NCBI RefSeq assembly: GCF_002443255.2
Contig: NW_019211458.1
Location: 38,945,897 to 39,009,896 of the forward strand
Reading direction: 5' to 3'
Source of the DNA: Varroa destructor
Taxonomy: Eukaryota > Arthropoda > Arachnida > Mesostigmata > Varroidae
DNA: 64,000 nucleotides
Shown: in pieces, positions 35,945 through 48,300 of the stretch
Layout: every line of letters begins with the position of its first letter
Position numbering within the stretch: the first letter of the stretch is position 1
Program-made: the position numbers and the translations under genes
Notes under the pieces: generated by a model
Database searches by the model: none
The model's input: the letters and a program-made list of their open reading frames with translations, nothing else
Told to the model about the DNA's origin: nothing

Positions 35945-37604
35945 CCTTTTCTGTAAGCAAAAGATCAAAATAGTTAATGAAATTATAAACAAAAATAAAG
36001 ACCCATTTTTTTCGTTTTTATATCGTCTCATAGTAGTATAGGGTAAAATATATTGTGCAGGTTCTGTTAGAACACAATCCTTCAGAGATATAGTTTTCAG
36101 CACGGTGTAAGCGCAGGCCAGAGAGCACTTCTGATTTCAGCAATGAATATGTTATTTACAGGAAAAAAACTTATTGAAGAAAACTACGCGTGTCCGTGTG
36201 CTGTAATGGCCGCCGTACATTTCAACCTACCGTTAGTGTGCTGTGGCGTCATCGATTAAACATAGCAAAAAGTATTATTGGCATTGACGCTGATCGGTTC
36301 AAGCCACCGCCATCACCTGCATTCACTCGGAAAAGAGAAGAATGGCATACAATGAGCCTCTGAAGCTTTGTTTATATTACAACGATGATACATAAAAAAC
36401 ACATAATTTTTTTGTATAAAAAATCGTTTTAGTTGAAACACAATTAACTTTTTGCCAACGAAATTAGGAACTTAATTTCTTAAAAATCCTATCAGACAAA
36501 ATTAAAGAGCACCTCTTAGGATTATGCATGTATTTTTATTAATTCGAGTTTAAACAAAGTACCTTTAGATTGTGCAATTATTAACGAAAACAACAACACG
36601 ATTCTAATTTGAAAAAAAGCCCAATTGGTTTATAGAAATGATGAAAATCATATGATTCTAAACGATATTGGCGCCATAGTATGCTGTATTGTTTATACTT
36701 TCAAAATTCTTGCACGTTCGAAGATCCGTTACATACGATAAATGAACGACTAGTCATCTGACGGATAGGCGAAGAAAACTCAATACTACGAGTGATATTA
36801 ACGTAATTATACCTGACAATTGGCTCTCCAATGTAACGACACAATTTTTGTTCGTATACTGATTAATTCTAATAACATATAATAACAACATAGTATACGA
36901 ATAACAACAGTCCTCTGATTTCCAATGGACTTTAAATGTGCTCAGCGTCGATCTGCAAATAGAAGACCTTAATCGTCGGATACATCCGTGCTCATTGGGT
37001 ACAAGACGAGGGGAAAGAATTCTGACAGCCAATAATAGCAACGCAAGCAACGAATAATCCCCAGAGAATTACGTTGAGTGCTGTACTCGTCCGGGAAGTG
37101 AAATGTATGGTTTTTGTTAAAACCATGTCTGATGTAAATGTTAGACACATTGCGGTATTGAAGAAATGAAAGTAACGCGAAGACGAAAACTGATCTAGGT
37201 TGAAACGTTCTCTGAAGGAATTATACAAGCTCCGTTGCTTAAAACGAAACCTGACAGCCCTTTATATGTAATATTCGTCATTATATGTGTGCTTTAACTG
37301 TGACGTTTTATTATACCCTGCGCTGTTTAGTCAATAAATTAGTTATTTTTTATTTAATTCCCTTACTAATTATGTATGTGCTATAAATTGATATAAGTGT
37401 ATTATTTGTGTCGTTGATGATGGTATATAGTAACAATATTCATTATAATGTGCACACTTTATGCCAGCTGGCGTGGAGGAATGGCTTTCACGCATGACGA
37501 ACATGGCTACATGATTAATATGTATTTTATTTGTATTCCATGCTTTCTGAGGCTATCACTAATAATAAAATTTACCTATTTTATAGCCATCAATTAGAAA
37601 AAGT
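35945..37604. promoter_or_regulatory. Shared 5' region of the divergent TRAIP and MED18 genes
   Basis: This is the 1.66 kb between the two start codons. A GC-richer island lies at about 36180-36360. On the minus strand it holds a good donor (CACTAACG|GTAGGT, at 36230), which would end a TRAIP 5' UTR exon that splices to the acceptor just upstream of the TRAIP ATG. On the plus strand an acceptor (TTTACCTATTTTATAG) ends at 37586, 18 bases before the MED18 ATG. The rest is AT-rich with nothing recognised. Confidence 0.45.
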
Positions 37605-39303
37605 ATGACGACCGAGACAGGGATTGTTGAACAGCCACTGACTCGAAAAAACGTCGTTTCCCTCCAGGAGTACGTGTTGCAGGGGTCCATCATGGATGGC
37701 GCCTGCGATGTACTTCTGCATAGGTCTGAAGCCTTTTTGTTCTTCTAACCTTACTTAGATAAGTGACGAATTTGGATATACAGTATGGTTTATATGATAT
37801 ATCGTTATATATTAGTACAAAGCCAAGAAACTGCTACGATATTTCGAAGGCATTATAGAGGTGTAGCTTATTTAGACACAATTTTTTTTATCTATTTGTT
37901 CTAATAACCATTTTATTATTACTCGATTTTGTGTCTCACTAATAGGTTGCGTGGTCTATGCGACAATGCTGATTCCCCGGTAGAGACGTTCCATGATATT
38001 GAGCAAGTATTTACGTTGCGAGATCAAAACGGAACTCCATTTTCTCTTCGAGCGCGAAACGCTCTCGACAACCCTCAGATGCCATGGCAACTTAGGTAAG
38101 AAACCCGCTACCCTCTAATGTAGTGTCTGTTGTGTGGTATTCGTCTGAAAAACATTTTACACTCCTACTTGAGGAGGCACAGTTTCAAATAGTAAAAACT
38201 TAGTTTTATCCACGCGTCCATATGAATATTTAGTAAGAGTTTCAGCCAATGTGGTTCTTCTTTCATGATTTGTAAACCCACAGATACGTGGGCCAGCCCG
38301 AGGTTGGGGACAAGAATCGTTTTACCATGTGTCGTAGCGTTGTTGAGGTAGGAACCTCTTCGAACCTTGTGACATGGCTGAATGAGCTAGGATTCCGCCT
38401 AGATTTCGAGTACGTCGTAAAAGGTCACATGTTTCAAAAGGGCCGCATGAAGGTGCTTGTACAAAAGGTAATTTCTGACCATGTATGACCAAATAAATTA
38501 GAGTATAAACCATGGTGCTCATTTTGGCCATGTTTTGTGCATGTCGCTTCAAAAAAGCTGTTTGATAATACGTATTAAAAACAATTGTTTTTAAAGGCTA
38601 TGCACATCAAAACGGAATCTGCCCCGAACAGAGGTATTGACACGTTGGCATAACTAAATTATTTCAAATCCAGTTAAGTTGCGTTGTAAAATTAGGTAGG
38701 CCAAGTTAAACAAGGTTTTTACGCAACATAACGGAACAGTTCTATGGTATTACTTTTAAATGTAGCCAAATGTTTTAATCACAAGGTGAAATTCACTCAT
38801 TTTATAATAATAGGTTTTAGACAGCCCTAAGTGTAATACTCGCAGTTTCGGTGCTGGTTCAATGAACCCGCCCGTTCGAGTGAATACTTAAGAAGTTCCT
38901 TATCGCAACTTCAATTTTTACAAGATGTATCATTATGTAAGTATCATTATAATTCTCAGACGTAGAGTAACATAATCGGAACGCTGATATTGGAAGTAGA
39001 TACACTTAGGACAAAATATACGGATGTGTTATGATTATACACAAAAGAAGTCAGGTGTTGATATTCTCCCTCCAAGTCTGAATCCGTTGGTTTATGTCTT
39101 ATGCACTACAGGTGTTTCGCGTGTGCCAGTCCGGTAACCCAGAATCTCTCGAGCCGGTGTCGCAGTCGTATTTGATTGAACTTAGCGTCCTCGCTCCGCC
39201 ATCGCAAGAAAACCTTGGCGAAGAGATGAAAGCATTCGCTGAACAACTCAAGCCACTCGTCGAGCTGGAAAAAGTCGATCACACTCGTTTGCAAATCATG
39301 TAA
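37605..39303 (+). CDS. MED18: Mediator of RNA polymerase II transcription subunit 18, four exons
   Basis: Subunit of the Mediator head module, pairing with MED20 in the movable jaw that contacts RNA polymerase II. Exons 37605-37723, 37946-38095, 38284-38467 and 39112-39303 join in phase to 214 aa (human 208). Hallmarks in order: VVSLQEYVLQGSI near the start, HRLRGLCDN across the first junction, FHDIEQVFTLRDQ..PFSLRARNALD, PWQLRYVGQPEVGDKNR across the second, WLNELGFRLDFEYVVKGHMFQKGRMKVLV, KVFRV across the third, then SYLIELSVLAPPSQE and FAEQLKPLVELEKVDHTRL. Each block has a direct counterpart in animal MED18. The final intron (644 bases) is the longest. Divergent from TRAIP; AATAAA follows within 100 bases. 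Confidence 0.96.
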
Positions 39304-39399
39304 TAATTGAGGTACATGTTCGGGGGTTTTTCAAGTGGCGTCGACGCTGGAAACTGTACATACAATAGTACCAATTTCGTAGTAGACTCGACTGTGTAA

Positions 39400-39405
39400 A
39401 ATAAA
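39400..39405 (+). terminator. MED18 polyadenylation signal
   Basis: AATAAA 97 bases after the stop codon; another hexamer follows within 50 bases. Confidence 0.65.
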
Positions 39406-39449
39406 AGTCGTGCACGCCAGTTTTACGTACCGTAGCAGAAAAATAAATA

Positions 39450-41290
39450 TTTGTCGTACACGTATCGCGTTTATGTTGAGTTATTGGGTTCTCTAGATAC
39501 CTAACTATCATTACAACAATTACTTCGGTAGTATTAGGGAAGAACTTTAAATCAAGCAAACCGAACGCTCCCTAGTAGATCTAAATAATTTTTCTTTCTA
39601 ACTAGAAAACTAACGCAAGAGAATTCGCCATGTCCAGATCTCGCCTCTGGAGTTATACAAATTGACAAAGCAATTTTTCTCGAAGATCGGAAAGGTCAAA
39701 TTATGATGCCATAAGCTACGAGCGCTACAAAGATGGGAAAAAATACAAGGAGACTACTGTATTGAGTTTGGATAATGAGACTGGAGGTGATTTCCGAACC
39801 TGAACCACTGTGTCTCCATCGATTCATGAAATGACACAAGGCGCGTGCAAACGAATACTCAAACTACAACTGAAGGCTATTAAGGAGTTGAACAGTCATA
39901 TGAACTAAGCATTCGCGAAGGTCGAGGGGCGGTACAAGATTTAACAGGAAGTGTGTCCAAGAGCTCAAATACCGATGTAAATTCCCATGAAATGAATAAT
40001 ATCTTGAATATCGAAAAGATATGGTCAAGCCTCTGCCATTATTACGCTGGGCTCTTATACGACGTAGCGCTCCTGAATTGTTTGAAGGATCCAATAGCAG
40101 TCCTTAGTATGAATTTCATTGAAGTATTCATTTGAGAGTCTTGTTAAATATTAGATTTTAAAAAAAGCGGAGTATTTGCATAGTAGTGCATGAGCCTGAT
40201 TAGCCTTTACATGTTTTATGCGTAAAAAATGCTGAACATATACTCCGTTTTATAAACCTTCATAAGCGTGTCTACGCGTTATTGAGATGATTAGGCATAA
40301 TATACTACGTATTGGGTTTATGTGAGAACAGGATGCAAACAAATTTTTTTATATGTTGTTTTATGCCATTTATTGAGATGTTTAAATTATCAAGTTTGGA
40401 AAAACGCAGCATTTTTTTCTGAATAATCACCTACATATGTAGCTACAATGGAAGGGCTTACATAAAGGCATTAGTTCTAATTGCTATAAAGTTTAAAAAA
40501 AGTTTCATGCAATCAAAAAATGATCGTAATTTCTGGAAATTCACTAGAAATAAATTTGCCATTACAACAAATACTGATATACGAAGTATACAAGGCTAGT
40601 ACAAAAATACGTGGAAGACATATAAACTTTACCTTTGCCGCTCCATTACACGAAGTGACTAAACTCAAATCCATTTTTTGATAAAGGAATACACTGATTT
40701 TTTTTTCAAATTTATTCATAGTTTTTATCGTTCTCACATAATTTGTTAGTATGAAACTTCCGAAGCAAAGTCATCCATAGTAATATTTTTTGTTGCTGGT
40801 TTGACAAATAACATTTCATATTTTACCGCCTACTGAAACCAATGTGTGAACATTCCAGCCTGTTAAGGCCCAAGCAGCCAACCGCCATACCTATGGAGTT
40901 GACCTCCTCTTTGTCGATTCCCTCGCCCAGAAATCATAGCATCATCATTATGGCCCAACATTGTCACTATGCTCGATGATGACCATTGGTTTTCCTTTCT
41001 TCTCTTTTCTCACTCGAGACGATGTTTAGCGATCATATATTTGTCGATCGAAAACAAGTTCACACACATCGGCACAGAAGGCTTCTTATAGCACATTACC
41101 ATAAGGTGAAATGCACTCGACCGAGCGAAATCGTACTGAAAACCTTTAGTGCATGTTACTTGTTGAACTCTGATAGCACTGCTCCACCTGCAGCGTAATC
41201 AACGTGATGTGTCGTAGTCGTCTGTTTTTACGGCATCCTCTTGTGACTTTAAAGCTTCGATCGTTATATTGAACTTTTGAATTTCCCGGT
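39450..41290. other. Intergenic, nothing recognised
   Basis: AT-rich sequence without recognisable genes. A pair of short complementary segments (AGCGGAGTAT near 40167 and ATACTCCGTT near 40240) brackets about 75 bases, too weak to call an element. Confidence 0.4.
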
Positions 41291-41693
41291 TGTCGTCGCC
41301 AAGGAGGAGGAGGAGGAGGTTATGACTGAGAGAGGCGCCGCTCAACCGCTACCTCGACTCTGCGCCCGCGACGCCGCTGCCTTCATGCAGCTAATACTTT
41401 GTCTAGTGCTGCCGCTCCATAGAGAATAGCGGCGTCGAGCAAAATCTTCCCAAAACCCCGCGTCCCACACAGACGAACTCTCCTCTACAGGCGCTTCACG
41501 ACAATACACGAAACACCCCCATCCCCTCCCCTATCGCGCCTCAGTAGAAAGTTGGATTGCGTTGTACACTATTACTCTGCCTGCGTCCTCCCGCTGCTTG
41601 GACAAGAAGCCGCGGTCTGTGCATACAACGGGCACCGCTCCAATAATAACAACGCTTTGTCGCGGCGGAGTTTGTGCCATCCTTGTGCGGCAG
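41291..41693 (+). promoter_or_regulatory. GC-rich promoter / 5' UTR exon of the Gly-rich gene
   Basis: A sudden GC- and CpG-rich island (GCGCCCGCGACGCCGC) with a GGA microsatellite at 41303-41320 ends in a strong donor, TGCGGCAG|GTAGGT, at 41694. The next gene's ATG at 42927 follows an acceptor-like TTCTGTAG one base upstream, so this is best read as its untranslated first exon and promoter, with an intron of about 1.2 kb. Confidence 0.45.
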
Positions 41694-42926
41694 GTAGGTT
41701 CATCTAGTTTTATTTGGCTTTATCGGATTTTTCATGCCTACGATGTCCTGCTCCGGTGATTTTTTTGTTAGTGATAAAATATTAGGCGGTAAAAAAGATA
41801 CCCGGTTTGAAGCGGCGTTAACAAAGTGACAGTTTGCTTTTCGGCTTGGTCGATGCTTATAACGGATTAATCACTTTGACAAGTGTAGCCTTGACTTGAA
41901 TTTGTTTAAAAGTTATCAATGTTGCTATTACGCGGACTCTAAATACTGCTGCAAAATGCAACTCGTTACCAATACGTTTTTGCGCACTTTCGGCTTGCGG
42001 CTCCGAACGTCGAGGTGCGATGAAGCAGTAGGAGCGTGACGTCAGGCCATTAATGAACCGAAATTAGGGTTGAGAGAGGCTGTTGAACGACTGCCAAAAT
42101 AGGTTTCATATGGACTCGCGGATCGAGTAGCAGAGCAAATATGAATTAATGGACGGAAATCGTCGAAGAATCGTCAATTAGAAAAGATACAAATATTGAT
42201 AGTAAGCATGGCATGCTAAGGTGGTGTGCAAACGGATAGCCATACCTAAAGCAGTGCGATGGTTGTGAAACTAAGCCGGCAAAATGTTACCGCGCCTAAA
42301 GCTTACATTTTTCTTGGGGCGCGATTTTTAAACGAGTTACCCGCCTTTGTAAATATAAATGTATTGCGGCTCTATACTGAGCTTGTTTTGAATCGGCTGG
42401 AACACATTTAGCTTAAAAAATAGGCTTCTGGTGGCGCCAAACTGCTTGCAGTACGTTGATGTGCAACAAATTACAGACGGATCTGAAAAGCTATTTCTAA
42501 TTTTGTCCTGGTTATTAAAAGAGAAATACGAACCTTTATCGATTCCCTGGTCCAGCACTAGCATAAGTTGCGAAGTTAAATCGGTCGGCGAGCACTTGAA
42601 CTCTAAACGTTCTATTTTAGTTAAGACAAACTCAAAAAACGACTCCAATTAACAAAATATTGTGCCGGGAAAATGCGTTATTTGAAATCTCCTAGGTAAA
42701 AAAAAATACGCTTAATGGAATGGCCAAGATTATGTGAGAAGAAGACATCTGCATTGCTCAATGTGTTTGACAGATATCTTTATTCGATATATGAAACTCT
42801 ACAAGTTTGGTTTGAAAATGATTGCTTTATAACAGATGTATAGTCCACGTCTAATAATTCATCACGCTTTGGTTGTTCTTTGCTAACATCCCGTGCTTTC
42901 TGTTGTGAAAAAAGAGATTCTGTAGA

Positions 42927-45173
42927 ATGGATCAGCGACGTGGACGCAACCAGCAGCGTGCGGGTCGTTCAGGTGCTGGACCAATGAGAGGACCACCTGG
43001 CCGTATGGGTCCGCCCGGACCTCCCGGCCCTATGGGCGGTCCTGGCGCTCCTGGTGGACCCATGCGTGGTCCAGGTGGGCCTGGAGGGCCTCCTGGAGGC
43101 CCAATGCGTGGTCCAGGTGGGCCTGGTGGCCCCCCAGGCCGTATGGGTCCCCCTAGCGGCCCCGGACCGATGCGCGGTGGACCCGGAGGCCCTGGGGGCC
43201 CTGGAGGATTTGGCCCTGGCGGACCGGGAGGCCCTGTTGGCCGTATGGGACCACCTGGAGGTCCGGTACTTGCTGGACCTGGTGGCCCTATGCGAGGACA
43301 GGGAGGACCTATGAAGGGACCTGGCGGTGGACCTATGCGTGGACCTGGAGGACCGCTTAGGGGTCCGGGAGGTCCTGGAGGACCTCAACGTGGAGCAGGT
43401 GGTCCAATGCGCGGACCCGGCGGACCAGGTGGGCCACAACGTGGACCTGCCGGTGGACCCGGTGGACCAATGCGGAATGCAGGAGGACAAATGCGTGGAC
43501 CTGGAGGTCCGCAGGGCCCCATGACCGGCCAACAACGAGGCCCGAATGCTGGCCGCCGTGGCCCTAACCAGGGTGGTGATGCTGCAGGCCCTAACCAGAA
43601 GCGCGGACGCTGGGAAAACAACCAACAGCAGGGTGGATACAATGTCCCTCTACAAGGCCAGAACAACCAAGGCTACAGTGAATACAGCCAACAGGACAAT
43701 TATCCTCAGAACAACGGAGGTGGATATCAGAATGGAAACGATAACGGTTATAATGGTAACCGCAATGCCGGCGGATACAGTCAGGGACCACAGCAAGGCC
43801 AAAGGTACAATCAGGGAGGCGCAGGTGGAGGGTGAGTAAAATAACGAGCAGTCTGTTAAAGCTAATATTGTGATCTAGAACTAAGGTCAGATATAATGAT
43901 CTTCATTTGGCTTTATAATATATGGCTCCTACCATATATCGCTGTGAAGGTAAAGTCGTAGTTTCTAATATTGTCCTGAATACGGTGAAACAGGTACCAA
44001 AACAACGGTTACGTTGCCGGTGGAGGCGGTGGCGGATACCAAGATGGCAGCCAACAACAAGGCTATAGTAACAACGCAGGCGGCTATGGCCAAAATCAGA
44101 ACTACGCCCCCAAGAGCAACTACCGTCAAACTGGCGGGGGTAATAGCGGTGGAGGAGGAGGAGACTACGGTAAGTGCCATCGAAAAATTTCAGATGTTAT
44201 CTGTAAATAGCAGCTGCAATTAGTTGTACATAGCGTTGAAACAAGTTTCAAGCGGTGTCAAACTCTTCACTAAATATAATGTACGTTAGTTTTTTTTCGC
44301 AGTGTTCGTAGAAGTTTATCTTAGGAAAGTAGAGAAAATGAGTGGCTGCTCCTCTGGAGTATTTCGAGATTTCTTGATATGAACTTAATTTTTTACCATA
44401 CACATCATTGGAAATATACTGTTTATCCTAGCACGAGGCTCACACAAAGTTACTTACGAAAATTTCTTGGTCCGTTTTCGAAATAGTTGGTATGAGTTGA
44501 AAGATATATAGGGTTGACTCGTTTTGAATATTGAACTATAAGGAAATAACACTTGGATTTACCTGTTTACTTTGTTTGATGTAATGGTTTAGGTTTTGGT
44601 TGTAGAACTAAAGCTTTTATTGACATCCGTTGAATATAATTACTCATTGAAATTAAACAAGAATTTGGTCCAAAAATTATAAAAAAAAATAGGATGAGAA
44701 TACCCATTTAGATATCCTTGACTGAACCCTACTACATACTGAATATCATGCAAAATCAATCAAAACAACCAGTATAAGCCAATTAACTTTTAGTGCAAAT
44801 ACTAGCACGATGTATAACTTCCCTAGACAACAAATAAGATTTTGACTTTTATTATACCAATGAATATATTAAATACCTTTATTCTCATGATTCATTTTTA
44901 GAATAGAGTTAATAAACCCTTCTTGTACACTAATGCTGCATAACAGGTGCTAAGTAGGCGAACTAAGAATATGATGTTTCTGAAAATCACATTTTTTTCA
45001 ATGAAAATCACGTTTTTTTCAACCTATTGTCTTACTCTGCAGGGTATAGCAACGAAGGCCTTCAGGCCGGTGGCGGAAGTGGCTACGATAACTACAACCA
45101 GAGGCCTGTGCAGAACAGAAACCAGGGCTACAATAACGGTGGCAACTATGGCCGAAGACAACAGCCATATTAG
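42927..45173 (+). CDS. Gly/Pro/Met/Arg-rich low-complexity protein with Q/N/Y/G tail and PY terminus, three exons
   Basis: Exons 42927-43831, 43994-44169 and 45043-45173 join in phase (2, then 1) to 403 aa. The N terminus is basic (MDQRRGRNQQRAGRSGAG). Residues from about 18 to 200 are built from about twelve variants of GGPMRGPGGP. After GRRGPNQGG and a short basic GRWENNQQQGG stretch the protein becomes a Q/N/Y/G-rich, prion-like domain (QNNQGYSEYSQQDNYPQNN, NNAGGYGQNQNY). It ends NYGRRQQPY. There is no RRM, zinc finger, signal peptide or transmembrane segment; it is not a true collagen, as the Gly-X-Y register is not kept. The R-x3-PY end resembles the PY import signals that close FUS, EWS and TAF15, and RG-spaced arginines suit RNA binding and methylation. 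A nuclear RNA-associated role is inference. Coding status is well supported by splice phases and polyadenylation signals. Confidence 0.85.
44981..45022 (+). repeat. Tandem duplication, 21-base unit, before exon 3 of the Gly-rich gene
   Basis: The unit TGAAAATCACATTTTTTTCA plus A (44981-45001) is repeated at 45002-45022 with one A-to-G change. It doubles a T-tract 20-60 bases upstream of the CTTACTCTGCAG acceptor. Confidence 0.9.
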
Positions 45174-45308
45174 GGTGGATTCTACATGGAAGATGACAAA
45201 AATTAAAAAAAAAATTGTTTTGAGCAATAAAAGTGACAACACTAATAATGAGTACATACGTAATAAATACAATGACGTCAATGTAGACGATAAAAATTGT
45301 GAAGTCTA

Positions 45309-45314
45309 AATAAA
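45309..45314 (+). terminator. Polyadenylation signals of the Gly-rich gene
   Basis: AATAAA hexamers at 45226-45231, 45262-45267 and 45309-45314, within 140 bases after the stop. Which is used cannot be told. Confidence 0.55.
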
Positions 45315-45329
45315 GCTGTAAATTCATGC

Positions 45330-48300
45330 ATTCGGTTTGATAACGGAAAATTACTGTTTTGTTTATATTTGTTGGAGCAATTTACTTTGCACTACTACTT
45401 GTACAAAAATATCTAAAAAACTTACTTCTGTGTTTACAACTAATCATAGTATTTCCTGGGCTACTTGTTTTCTGTCGTTTTTCTCCCTATTGGTATCTAT
45501 TACATTCATAAAAATCAATACCTAAAGTAATTTACACAGCAGTCCCTCTTAATGAGCTGGACGATGGCGGTAGTTAACCTCCGAGGTCATTTTTCAACAT
45601 AGTAATTAAGTAAGTGCGCAATTGGAGACGATTGTATTTTTTTGTATTGTAACATTTATATATGATTTAACAGTTGAAATGATTATTGTTGCCACACCTT
45701 AAAATGACAGGATTTATAATTAGATAGTCATTTTCGTACGCAAAGGCATGATCTTCATGTGGGGCTTTTGTGAAAAACATTTGCTCGTCTAGGTGACTAT
45801 CGTACGCCGAATTCTGTTCAACCCAAAATTCACTATGACAAAAGATCGATTGTTGTGCGCCTTAAATGGCTAAACACACCTTCTTTGAGCTACTGGGCAA
45901 TCATTTAGCCTCTGGGACAATTTGGCATAACATCAGTTAGTTGAGATAGCTCCACATGCTACAGTTTGCTGAAAGTTGGATTTTACCGAAGCATATCTAA
46001 CCACAAGCGCTGCGTGAGTCATAGCTCCAGCTACTTATGCCGTCCATTGATACGTTTGCGCATAGTTTGTGGTAGATTAACCTGATCGGGTCCATAAAAA
46101 TACCGTACAGTTGTCCTATTAGTAGGTTTTCAACTTTGGCTGAGCTCTATAAAACGGGCATTGACTTCTGTTAAGTAATCCACAGTACTTTTGGCATTAC
46201 GTACTATCCAATATGACAAGTTCTTCAATTGAAGCTTACTGCTCCAACAGGTTACAATTTAGAGGAGCAGAATTTTAGTTATTTCAGACTCGTTCTCGGA
46301 TCGTAAAAACTCACCTTTAATTATTCATTTTAGTTCAGTTTTAACAGCCAAATGTGAATTTAATTTTTTTTTTAAAACAGCTGATTAAGATTTTTAGTTA
46401 TTGCTAAACTACAGATATGCAATACGCAAAAATAACATTAAAGGCCTAATACCTTGAATATATCAGGCGCTTACATTACCCCCTATCTGACTGAACCTAA
46501 TTTCTAGTAAAGATCCTGCTACAAGGCATAAAAGATATTGTTAGCTTGTTAAACAAAAACAGGATGAAGAAATGAAAAAAACCTTATTAGCAAACTGAAA
46601 CTACAAAACAGAATCAGTTAGCACGAGAATTAAGGTCTCGATCCAATAAGAAGTATTATATTTTGTGTACCCAGCACGTATCAAATCAAGGACTCCCCGT
46701 TACCCCCAAGCCTTTCAGCATATTTTTCGAACATTAAAAACAATAACAGTTTGGCGACTCTGTATATTTGTGCACGTAAACCGAGCGGCTGCATCTCTCT
46801 TTCTCATCTTTTTTTCTAAGAAATGTAATGTGTTGTTTTTAATTGTTTAAAACACAGTCGGCGTAATGTTCCCAGCATGGTTTTTAATTAATTGAAAGGC
46901 ATCATTTGCTGATAATATAAATAATGTAAATGCCCCAGGCAAACCTCACGTAGCTCTTCTCAAACGAGTTCGTCTGTTTTAAGGCGAGTAAACGAAAAAT
47001 ATGTATACTTCAGTGCTTTTATGTAACTGGCATTCGATTAAAATGCCTACTTAAGTTAGGTTAAAGTTTCACTATACTGGATTGAATAGTATATTAGACC
47101 AAAGACAACGCAAATTACTTGCGGTTAAAATTATTTTCTAAACAGGTTCACTGCTTGTAAACCGTAATACAGCTTTCCTGAGGCACTTTGTGAACTTAAC
47201 GGTAGCTTCATATAGCTAAACTTCCAGTATAATTACTGCAGTGGTCTATGTGGGTCTTTACATGTTTGAAGTCGTCGTCATTTTTGAGCCATTATGCTGG
47301 ACTTGAAAAGTTGGTCTCTGGTATCATTTAAATACCCGTCTACTTTTGGACCTTTCAAACACTTATGCATCAGTGTTAGGCCATCATTGTAACAAAAAAA
47401 TAGTCGAGAAGTGAAAGGCAAAGTGGCTTGGATCAGCTTTTAGTACCGTTAGCTCTTTTACCTTCATGTAAATATTTTTGGGATTCGTGTTTTTTGAGCA
47501 AAACTTTTTAGGTCTTGCTAATGATGGATGCCATTGTATCTGGAATGTATATGTAATAAAAATGAATTGCTACGTCCGATTCATTGTAGTTATATAATAA
47601 CGAGTTTTTAATTAATAAACTATAAATTATGTGATTAACGAACATTCGGGTGCTAGAGGCTCCGAGTTGAAGTTATTTATAGCAAACAGCGTTCTTTTCG
47701 TGCTGTTTCACGCCTGCTGCATCGTTGCTGTGTGTCCACTGAATGGTGTTAGGCACAACTGAGCTGGGTTGGTTCAAACAAATACCCTTATGTCTGCATC
47801 CTTATCGTACATGCTGCTTTCAAAGGAAGTTGTGGCGCCTTCGGGCAAGATGACACGATGTCAGCTGCAGTTGTAAAGGCGTTGAAAGTTGGCCGCGCCG
47901 CCTCTGGCTTTCGAAGACACTTTATTTAGTCGAAGTCCGCAGACGGAGTCGAAGCGAGAAAACGGCCCGAAGCACTTTCAGACAAGTTGAAGTTTATCTC
48001 TAGGCTAACTCATGAACTCGATACAACGTACAACATTTATACGTACAAACAACATCACTCGTAGTTATTCATATGTAAGTATTCACACTGTTTAGTCCTG
48101 CTTATTACGTTTTATAGTATAAGGTAAAATTGAGCGGTTTAAATTTTCGTTTCGTATACGCATGATTGATTTCTACCATCGAAATTCGATAATAAACCTT
48201 CTTCAATGCTCCACTCAAGAAAGTCAGTTGTGTCACGAAGTAATGAGCGATGGTTCCTTATTTATATTTATGGTATGCGGTCGCTGTGAGATACTTTGTG

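Noticed and set aside
42969..43666. Minus-strand frames of 218 and 93 codons opposite the Gly-rich gene
   Set aside because: They are mirror frames of the GGPMRG repeat, whose GC-rich codons leave no stops on the other strand; the translation is Ser/Thr/Arg or Pro/Gly low complexity with no splice or signal support.
42927..43831. Collagen reading of the Gly-Pro-rich exon
   Set aside because: The Gly-X-Y register is broken repeatedly (GG doublets, GGPM), there is no signal peptide, and the tail is Q/N/Y-rich.
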